Assembly: GCA_023213395.1 (NCBI GenBank)
Contig: CM041465.1
Location: 163,625,741 to 163,689,740, forward strand
From: Cycas panzhihuaensis
Taxonomy: Eukaryota > Cycadophyta
Reading direction: 5' to 3'
Length of the DNA stretch: 64,000 nucleotides
Below are positions 56,086 through 64,000 of this stretch, piece after piece. Numbering within the stretch: the first letter of the stretch is position 1; each line of letters starts with the position of its first letter. The position numbers were made by a program, and so were the translations under genes. A model generated the notes under the pieces. It did no database searches, was not told the origin of the DNA, and saw only the letters and a list, made by a program, of their open reading frames with translations.

Positions 56086-57700
56086 CCTGCACAGCTGAAG
56101 CTTGATGGTGAGTGGGGCGATGGGATTGTTGGTTGCTGGGTGACATCGTCTGACCCAAGATGAGTCTTGAGGGTCCATCTACATCATGCAAAAGCACGCA
56201 TATAAAATCAATGGTTGTTGAAGTAGTGAAATTTTTTATTCAACAGAGGATAAAGGCTTTTAGAGTCAATAATTAGGTGTGAAGACCACCTTCATGGAAT
56301 GAGTTGGCTAGTTGGGTGCTATCCAAAGCTAGTTGATAACATGTTTGGCTAATTCAAGCCAGTAAAGCATGCACTGATGGTGATTCATCGATGATAAGGA
56401 CAACCATCCATATACACAAGTAAGTCAGACATTTTCCTACTTAAAACACAATAAAATTAAAAAAAGGGTAGTTTTTTCTGGTGCTGCCTTCATTCAGTCT
56501 ATATAAGGGAGAGATTGGAGCCTTTTCAGACTATTTTCAACTCTCTATACTGAGATTAGGTGAAGTACACAGTAGTATAAAGCATCGTCCATTGTATTCT
56601 TGAGTTATAGTGCTTGGAATTTGGGATTGTGACCTCTCACCTTAGCTAAACACATATTTTAAGCCTACATCTGCATACTAGAAGATTGTTGGGCTATTTA
56701 TATGGCTTTTTAGAGAGTTGTGTGCATTAAATGACCACAATATAACAATTCTCAGGTTGGCTAAGTGTCTTATGTGGTGGTTGGGTGCATATCCTTTTAG
56801 TTGGACACATCTCCTCTTAACTGGCTAGATTACAAGTTGGTTGGGCACTTAGTAGCATTGGTTTGGTATGTTTGAAGGTGGTTAGGCATGATATGAGTTG
56901 TTTACCAACTGTATAGGTGAGTGGAGACCCATATCTTTAGTGAGCAGGTTTGTTCTTTGTGTGCTTAGATCCATGGGTCTAGGCTATTTTTCTCTATGTC
57001 CAGACTATATATGGATTATTTATTAGCCGTATGAATGGAGAAACAAGTTTGTACCAAGTACACATATCTTCTTTTGGTTGTGTTAGTCTGTGTAAGTTGT
57101 CCTGTATTAATATGACAATCATTCTTCATATGCGACTCGTGGAGATATAAAACATCACATGTAATGTATATTTACTAAGTGTTGAACTTAGTAATACATA
57201 ATCCTCATTTGCAATCAAATTTGAAGAACATGAGTTAAGTGATGAGCCGTCAGTATTTTTTGAAAAGTGACAATTCTTGAGAATATGCCCTCTGGCATAT
57301 TCTTTTTCTAATTGAACTTTATAAAAGGAGACCCTTGGAACTTTGATACATATGATTTTTATATAGTGCGAAGTACTTTGATCCTATTTGAAGCATCCTT
57401 GAGATGTTTTAAGCGTGGATCAAAGCATTTTTTATGATTTTCTAACTTAGAGACCATGTACATTCACCTTGTGGAGCTGACCTTATACCTTGAGCACCAT
57501 TTCACTTACCTTAATGCTCTTTTTTGGTGTTATTTAAAGGTATTTATGGTCTATTTGGAGGAAGAAGCAGTTAATGACATGCATCTTTGAGTACAATCGG
57601 TGTTTTTAAAGCCTCCGGGGATTACTCTTGGACTAAAGGAGGACACAGGGGTGCATTTTTGTCCTTAATACAATCATCTGGTGTCGTGTGATTCATATTA
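56086..57700 (+). other. Element F leader
   Basis: Parallel to 35,119-36,706 of D, with no recognised gene. The minus-strand tract seen in D (36,155-36,445) is present around 57,150-57,430 but more broken. Confidence 0.5.
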
Positions 57701-57715
57701 TAGCCCATTGTTTGA

Positions 57716-58470
57716 GATGGAGAAGCTCATGCCTAAGGTTCTGTTTAACGATAATAATTTCAGTGAATGGAAGGCCAATATGGAGCTTATATTGATGGTG
57801 AACCAACTCTAGGGAATTACCAAGGCAAAGCTTATTTTAGTTCCACTTGACCATAAGGAGTGTATTAAACTTAAAGAAAAGTTGTTTGTGGCCATTGGTT
57901 TACTAAAACTCTCACTAACGCTGAACTAAAGAGCATTGGTTCACAATCTGAATGACCTAGTTGAGTTTAGATGAAGTTCTATGATTCTTTTGAGAAGAAG
58001 ACGAATAGGCATCTTACACTAATATTATAACTACTTAATTCACGAGTTGAAGATGGAAATAATATCATCTCCTACTTGAATAAAATAACTGACTTGAGCA
58101 ACAAGCTAGAAGAATTAAAGTATAACTCGATCTATGATACCCTTTTATTTGTGATAATCATGTCAAAGTTGCCATCTGTATTCATCACATTCTAGAACTT
58201 ATGGTAGAGATGAAGTGATAGAGGAAGAAACTTTTGATGGGCTCAAAAACCTAATTCTAATGGAGGATGCCAAGCTAAAACATCATGGATTGCTTGGTGG
58301 ATCTTCATCAAGTCAAGCCTTAACCATGAAAACTCAAAGCAAGGAGGTTGTTAAGGAGGAGAAGTTCCCACAAAGGTCTAGAGAAAGCTCTCAAGACAAG
58401 AAGAAATTTAATGGAAAGCATACTTACCGCAAGAAGGATGGTCACCGCAAAAAGAACTGTTAGTTCAAGC
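57716..58470 (+). pseudogene. Element F gag, degenerate
   Basis: It starts MEKLMPKVLFNDNNFSEWKA, then ANMELILMVNQL, a stop, and the UBN2 region. The open stretch 58,215-58,463 contains EETFDGLKNLILMEDAKLKH and GLLGGSSSSQALTMKTQSKE. The zinc-knuckle position reads H-T-Y-R-x4-G-H-x4-C, so both first Cys are gone. Confidence 0.85.
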
Positions 58471-58559
58471 ATTATGATAAGCAAAAAGGTAACTAGGATA
58501 ATAAAGGAAAGAGTGTTACTACTCATTACATCCAAGCACAGACCTTGTCAGCTGAGTCA

Positions 58560-58925
58560 GATTGAAGAGACTATTGGGTGTTGGATTCTAAACCATAGAA
58601 GCACATCTCTTACTAAAAGAAAAACTTTGATACATTGAATGCAAATGAAAGTGATACTGAGATTGTTCTTAGAGATGCTTGTGTGTTGCCGTTAGATGGT
58701 ATCGGTGAAGTTTCCATTGTAGGAGGTAAGCTTTCCAGGGTATATTATGTACCTAAGATGTAGATGAATCTTCTATCTACTCAAGAGATTTACAAATAAG
58801 GAATGAAAGTCATTCTCTATAATGATAAGTGCCTGATAAAGGACCCAAAATAGAACTTTGTTGTCATAGCTACCAAGAAAATCAGGGACAACTTTTAGGT
58901 GTTTAAAAAATTTTAATCTCAGATG
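58560..58925 (+). pseudogene. Element F protease/linker region, degenerate
   Basis: DYWVLDSKP followed by a stop: the W-V-L-D-S of a copia protease is still visible here, better than in D or E. IGEVSIVGGKLSRVYYVPKM and the QEIYK tract follow. Confidence 0.7.
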
Positions 58926-59870
58926 AAGTCTTACGCCTTTGTTTCTAGCATAGATAACGAAAGTAAACTATGGAACAATTGCCTTGGGCACCTTAATTAT
59001 AGGAGTATTAGACTACTAAATACGTTGAAGATGGTGGAAGGACTACCATCAGTTTCCTGCTCAGATGGTGTATGCGAAGGGTGTATGTGTAGAAAGCATC
59101 ACTGCTATCCTTTTGCTTATGATAATGCCTAGAGAGCTAAGGATAAGATGGAGCTTCTGCACTCATATGTTATGGGACCACTCCCAAATCCTTTGATATC
59201 AGGACCCCGATATACGCTTGTATTTGTAGATGATTACACTAGAAAAGCCTAGGTTTACTTTCTTAAGAATAAGTTACACATATTTGATTACTTCAGTGAT
59301 TGGAAAGTGATGGTTGAAAATGAATTTGATTGCAAAATAAAATCTTTACGAAGTGATAATGGCAAGGAGTATGACAATCATGCATTCAATCATTTATGTT
59401 ACAACCATGGTATAAAGCGGGAGTTTACAGTCATATGTATCCTACAATAGTATGGATTTGCTGAAAGAAAAAACCATACCATGATGGAGATGGTGAGGTG
59501 TATGTTGCATGCTAGAAACCTACCACTAAAGTTTTGGATAGAAGCTATGGCGATTGCTGTTTAAATTTTGTAATAGGGTACCCACTTAGGTAGTTCACAA
59601 CATGACCCTAAAGAGAAATGGACCAGTCAAAAGCCTTCTATTAGCTATTGAAGAATGTTTGGGTGTATTGCATATGCCCACATCCCAGATCATACCTGAA
59701 AGAAGCAGGATCAGAAAAGTCTAAAGTACATATTCATGGGGTATTGCATGGAGAACAAAGCCTACATACTATGGGATCCACATGGGGAAATGATTGTGGT
59801 TAGACAGGATGTTAAATTTGATGAGTCATCGACGCATCATGCTAAAAGATCATTAGAGGAATGTTTTTAC
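58923..59870 (+). pseudogene. Element F integrase, catalytic Asp-to-Tyr
   Basis: The open stretch 58,923-59,132 covers LWNNCLGHLNYRSIRLLNTL and a CEGCMCRKHHCYPF tract (zinc-binding H and C residues). The core starts LLHSYVMGPLPN with Tyr at 59,166-59,168. Shared stops are at 59,130-59,132 and 59,649-59,651. FVDDYTRKA, SDNGKEYDNHAFNH and the AERKNHTMMEMV tract are readable in pieces. Confidence 0.85.
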
Positions 59871-59979
59871 CCTCCCCTTCTCCCATGAGAAGAAGTACCT
59901 CTAGCAATAGGTCCTTCTATACCTTTATGGGAAAGGAAAACTATTGAAGATTCCAGTATGATGATACAAACCCTAACTA

Positions 59980-60790
59980 ATGACAAACGAACCAGAAATC
60001 AACATGCTAGTAGAAACTAGTGACTCCAGTGATCCTAATTCATTTGCTAAAGTGAAAGGAGATCCACGATGGAAAGCTGTAATAGAGGAAGAGTATGGTT
60101 CTCTGATGAAGAACGATACGTGGGATTTGGTTCTACTCCATCCGTTGAAGAACCTTATAGGATGCAAGTGGGTCTATAAGACAAAGTTCCACTCTAATGG
60201 AGAGGTGGATAAATATAAGGCCAGACTTGTTATGCAAGGATTAAAGTAGAAAGAAGGAAACGACTACGAGGAGATGTTTACACTAGTCTCTAGAATGACA
60301 ATGGTTTGCTTACTTATTTCCTTAGTAGCTATGTTAGATTAGGAGTTATACCAAATGGACATTAAGTCCACATTCCTTAATGAGGAACTAAAAGGAGGAG
60401 ATATACATATCGCAGGCTTTGGGATTCATTAAGGATGGCCAGGAGCATCTTGTTTATCGTCTGAAAAAGTTAATCTATGGCTTGAAATAAGCACCCTGTG
60501 CTTTGTATGAGAAGATGGATGCCAAGTTGAAAGTTGAAGGTTTCGAAATTTCAGAACTCGACTCGAGCCTGTATGTGAAGAGAAGAGGGACTTCTGTAGT
60601 TGTTTACATGGTGTATGTGGATGATCTAATCATCAACAATAATCATGGCAAGGCTGTAAATGAAGTCAAATCTAATTTGAGAGCTTCATTTGACATGACG
60701 AATCTTGGGGGACTTCACTATTTCTTGGGCATTAGATCAGGTAGATGGAAGATAGGATCGTGTTGTTGGAATCACAGTATGTGAAGAACT
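59980..60790 (+). pseudogene. Element F reverse transcriptase, degenerate
   Basis: The stretch 59,980-60,249 gives DPRWKAVIEEEYGSLMKNDT, WDLVLLHPLKNLIGCKWVYK and DKYKARLVMQGLK. 60,503-60,784 gives the MDAKLKVEGFEISELDSSLY and MVYVDDLIINNN segments, with Y-V-D-D intact at 60,614-60,625. Shared stop in G-L-K-Q-A-P at 60,488-60,490. A single-base loss near 60,733 shifts the frame after YFLGI. Confidence 0.9.
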
Positions 60791-60799
60791 TACTGGAGA

Positions 60800-61560
60800 G
60801 ATTTGGAATACATCACTAAAAATCTATTATAACACCATGTGTAAAAGGTGCAAGGTTGTAGAAGGACATGGCCCAACCTTTGATATATGGTACTAAGTAT
60901 CGTCAATTGGTAGGGAGTCTTATCTATTTAACTCATACTAGGCCAGATATTGCATACACTATTGGATTGGTTTCTTGCTATATGTAGAATTCTCAAGAGC
61001 CTCATTTGGCCACAACAAAGTAGATTCTAAAATATCTAAAGGGGACAATCAATCTTAGTCTTGAATACCTCAGAGGTGAGAAGATTAGGCTGCATGGCTA
61101 CATGGATACTGATTGGGGAGGGGATTCTGATGATCAAAAGTCTAATGGATTTGTTTCATGGCAATCGAATAAGTAGCAGAAAATGACACTCTCTTCTACA
61201 AGAGTAGAATATCAAGGACTCAGTATTGGTACGAAGAAAGTTGTATGGATGCAAGGTCTCTTAGAATTTCTTAGCGTTTCCAATGGACATCTGATTATCT
61301 TTGTTGATAATCAGAGTACCATTCACTTGTCAAAGAATCCAGAGTTTTATGCACATATAAAACATATTGAGATTTAACACCATTACATTCGTTAATAGAT
61401 CAAGTCAGGAAAGCTATAGGTTGACTATTGTCTGAGTGAATTACAGCTTGTATACATGTTCACCAAGTCACTCACTGAAGATAAATTCACAAAGATGTGT
61501 ACTGGCTTAGGACTCACCACTAGTATCCTTGAGGGGGGATGTATTGACAAGGATTAATAA
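60800..61560 (+). pseudogene. Element F RT end and RNase H, degenerate
   Basis: Tracts HTRPDIAYTIGLVS, GYMDTDWGGDSDDQKSNGFV, VEYQGLSIGTKKVVWMQGLL, and IFVDNQSTIHLSKNPEFYAH then IKHIEI. The D-W-G-G-D and D-N-Q-S active-site regions are intact, making this the best-preserved RNase H of the three D-type copies. Confidence 0.9.
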
Positions 61561-61625
61561 GCTGCAAGATAGTCCCAACCTTTATGATAACTTAACTACT
61601 ACATGTTGTAGGTTTCCCACATTCA

Positions 61626-61638
61626 CATTAAGGGGGAA
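61626..61638 (+). other. Element F polypurine tract
   Basis: CATTAAGGGGGAA before the LTR start TATTAATG. Confidence 0.8.
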
Positions 61639-62009
61639 TATTAATGTAAAAGTTAATTATTGATCCACTTAGTTAATGTTAATATGTTTTAATTAAGTGA
61701 AAAGTTGCAAAGCCAAAAGGTGCGACTTATTCAGAGGGTCACAACCATAATGGAGTGACACATCTTCGGAGAGGATAAATGCCTTGAGGCCTTGTATATT
61801 CAACATCGATGATCATTGTATCAATCCATTTTACGATAATCAATTGATCCATAAATGATCCTTTTTGTGATGGATTTTTTCCTCACAGGGTCTCCCACAT
61901 AAATATTGTGTACTCTGCACCTATTTTCTGTGTTTTTATTTGTTGCTTATTGTGTATGGTTAAGGATTTTGCATATAGGAACATTTGTGTATGATTTCAT
62001 ATTCTTGAA
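61639..62009 (+). repeat. Element F 3' LTR
   Basis: 371 bp, TATTAATGTA to ATTCTTGAA, followed by CTTCC. Both terminal dinucleotides have decayed. Confidence 0.9.
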
Positions 62010-62531
62010 CTTCCACCTCTATATGTAATACTCTATTTATTCTATTAATATAATATTTTATATTTTATTTTAGAAGAAGAGAAAAATAAAAAAGGAACTA
62101 CTTAGTAATAAAAAGCATGATGGTAGTTGATAGTTCGATGTTGGTAACAATAGTAGTGAGTACAAAATTATGGGTAATAATAATGGTAAGCATTATGGGA
62201 TGGTGGTATTCAAAGGAATACACTTCATCCCTTCATAAGAGTTAAAGGAATTATCATATGTCATTAATAAAGGTTTATTATTTGGGAAGAAAAATAGTTA
62301 TGGATAATAGGAAAAGCTACTAAGTTATAGGATTTAGTAGTAGTAAGATAGATATGCTTATTTTAGTTATGCCATTAGAGGGTTGAATGACGATGATGGA
62401 GGTGATTAGAGTGTTATCAAAACTAACAATGCTAATGGGAAGTAAAATATTATTAAGAGGGAATTGAATATAATAAAAAGCCAAAGATGTGACTATGGAC
62501 ATAGAAGCCATCAAATTGTGGCTAAGAGGGA
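62010..62531 (+). repeat. Repeat block P right part, copy in unit F
   Basis: Homologous to 43,840-44,361 and 52,534-53,043. No gene recognised. Confidence 0.75.
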
Positions 62532-62967
62532 TGTATAATTAAGGGGATTCTTGATCACTCCAATGCCAATGTTGACTATTTTCCCTTCAAAGGTGATAGG
62601 TAATAGGGAAAGAATAGTAATAGCCATGTGATGGAATCTTGCAAAAAGAAATTTACATAAATGAATCAACAAATTAGGTTTGAGTCAATTACAATCATAC
62701 AAAGAAATTCTTAAAAGATTGTGCACTAGATTTGCAAGGCAAAAATCCCTTTAGGATAGAAAACCACCTCAAAAAGTCATAATATATTTTAATCAAATTG
62801 CATTGCATACAATATTCTATCCATCCTTTCATGTAAGGAGAAGATATTATATTCATCCATCATGTGGATAATAATCTTTTAATGGGCTTTATAATTAGTT
62901 GGATACCAACTTACTTTATTTAATTATAACATAAGAATATTTTAAGATTCTATTACATAATCTAATA
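62532..62967 (-). repeat. 477-bp copia LTR, copy 6, with internal deletion
   Basis: Same family as the other five copies but about 40 bp shorter because of a deletion near 62,920. Confidence 0.75.
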
Positions 62968-63117
62968 TCCCCTCTTAATATTGGCTTAGAGAATGTATCA
63001 ATTTGAAGAAGACTTCATCATGTAGATCCCTCTTTAACAGAGACTCCTTTAACTTTCAGTGTCTGTCATAATTTTATATACCTAGCCTCTATAACAGACT
63101 TGGCCAATATATCTATA

Positions 63118-63385
63118 ATCTATGAATTTATAGGAAAGTGTAATAATTTAATAATGCCATTATTAATTAAATTATAAATAAAGTGTTGATGAAGCTCGAT
63201 GTACTTATTCTTGGAGTGAGAAATAAGATTAGAAGTAATAGATATATTATTTTTATTATCAGCATTAACTTGAATACGAAATTTTACACACAAAAAAAAA
63301 TAATTCATTAAAGATTTAGTCTATAAAGCTTCCTTACTAACTTTAGCCAAGGCGTAATATCTTACCTGAGTTGGAGAAAGAGCAA
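63118..63385 (-). pseudogene. Copia RNase H remnant, copy in F flank
   Basis: The minus-strand frame includes IQVNADNKNNISITSNLISH, KYIELHQHFIYNLINNGIIK and, before a frameshift in an A-run near 63,295, an ALAKVSKEAL tract. This is the best reading of the family's RNase H C-terminus. Confidence 0.75.
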
Positions 63386-64000
63386 AATGTAGAAAAGCTT
63401 TTGAAAATATTTACCATCAAAATGAAACTTATCATATTATAAGTATGTTATATCCTTCAAAAGGTAAATGAAGAAACTTGATTATGAGCATATGATAAAT
63501 GAAGAATGGTAGTATTAAATAGTGTATTCAATATCAATTCAAAAAATATTTTCTTTTGAGATAGTGTTAAAAGTTAGAGAAATAATTCCTCCAAATCATA
63601 TGAAATCATTTCATAATGAATTAGTACAAAAGAAACAAACAAGTCATGTCAAAGCAATAAATGATTTAAAAAGTAAAGATTTAACCTCCCAAAATAAATA
63701 TCATGTCTTAATGTAGGATGAAGTTCTAGACAATGCATCATAGAAGAAAAATGTTCCCAATAGTTATTATTCAAATATATCAAGAATATTATATAATGAA
63801 ATTATTGAGTATGAAACAAGAGATAATCGACCACAAGCTCAAGAACTGAATGACCTAACTTCTAATATAATCAATGATATTCATAATAGTACATGATAAA
63901 TGTTTAAAGATAATGTAAATAAAATGAATATATAGGATGATAAGAATTCAATAGTTACAATGTATATACCAGAGAACTCCCTAATGCCAATGATAATAGT
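63386..64000 (+). repeat. Repeat block Q, copy 4, cut by the window end
   Basis: Homologous to 45,261-45,880. It continues beyond the window. Confidence 0.6.
63522..64000 (+). pseudogene. Unrecognised degenerate reading frame in block Q, copy 4 (clearest)
   Basis: The 64-codon open stretch contains PPNHMKSFHNELVQKKQTSH and AINDLKSKDLTSQNKYHVLM. In the same frame, across several TAA/TAG stops, it continues with NSYYSNISRILYNEIIEYET, RPQAQELNDLTSNIINDIHN and TMYIPENSLMPMI. The composition is that of a real but decayed protein (hydrophilic, Q/N-rich, conserved in four copies). I cannot assign a family, and the window ends inside it. Confidence 0.4.

Larger units (their letters stand above)
55776..62009 (+). 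mobile_element. Element F: copy of element D with truncated 5' LTR
   Basis: It is homologous to D from within the 5' LTR (D position about 34,808) to the end, without the 2.7-kb nested insertion. It carries the same integrase substitution and stops as D and E, plus private changes such as a missing stretch between integrase and RT (near 59,885). It is the third unit of the D-E-F amplification. Confidence 0.9.

Noticed and set aside
34725-62009. Three independent insertions of the same copia family (D, E, F)
   Set aside because: All three have the same 3' flank and target-site sequence, and E and F lack proper 5' LTR boundaries.
1-64000. tRNA or rRNA genes, CRISPR arrays, prokaryotic operons
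   Set aside because: No cloverleaf-like tRNA gene with A and B boxes, no regularly spaced short repeats with unique spacers, and no operon-like gene order was seen on reading. The tRNA-like motifs are primer-binding sites.

Overview
The window looks like repeat-rich, AT-rich nuclear DNA of a land plant. I find no intact host gene, no tRNA or rRNA gene, no CRISPR array and nothing prokaryotic. The plant assignment rests on many Ty1/copia elements primed by a tRNA-Met-type site (TGGTATCAGAGC), and on host fragments that read as a plant-type vacuolar H+-pyrophosphatase and a LAMMER/AFC protein kinase. All coding sequence seen is transposon-derived or captured, and all of it carries stops or frameshifts. 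Coordinates, lengths and mismatch counts were read by eye.

Layout. 1-2,760: old minus-strand copia 3' remnants (a 477-bp LTR, RNase H, end of RT) with leader-like blocks. 2,761-7,975: block Q, then a minus-strand copia (A) with integrase, gag, primer site and probable LTR. 8,165-15,320: block P, with LINE-like remnants, split by element H (9,418-14,970, minus strand, LTR-bounded, gag only). 15,321-26,182: another copy of the 477-bp LTR/RNase H tract, split by copia B (17,674-25,266, TSD TTTAG). 26,183-33,569: copia C, a sister of B, inserted in an AAT microsatellite (TSD ATAAT). 33,662-44,361: a second copy of block P, split by copia D (34,725-43,839, TSD CTTCC). D itself carries a 2.7-kb TG...CA insertion that may be a solo LTR. 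43,840-64,000: two more copies of D (E and F) with the same downstream flank, so D-E-F form a large degenerate tandem amplification of about 8.7-9.5 kb per unit.

How the parts relate. B and C share gag-pol and LTR architecture, and both have a leader of more than 2 kb between primer site and gag. In C this leader holds an antisense H+-pyrophosphatase fragment. In B it holds a different antisense host-like sequence, tentatively PELP1/RIX1-like. The D-E-F units carry an antisense AFC kinase C-terminus at the unit junctions, and H has a GC-richer island of unknown origin in its leader. Repeated host-sequence acquisition by copia elements, a gag-only element with reiterated primer-site motifs in its LTRs, and multiplication of a dead element as part of a larger segment are the most interesting aspects. 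LTR pairs of B and C differ at roughly 7-9% of positions, so the insertions are old.
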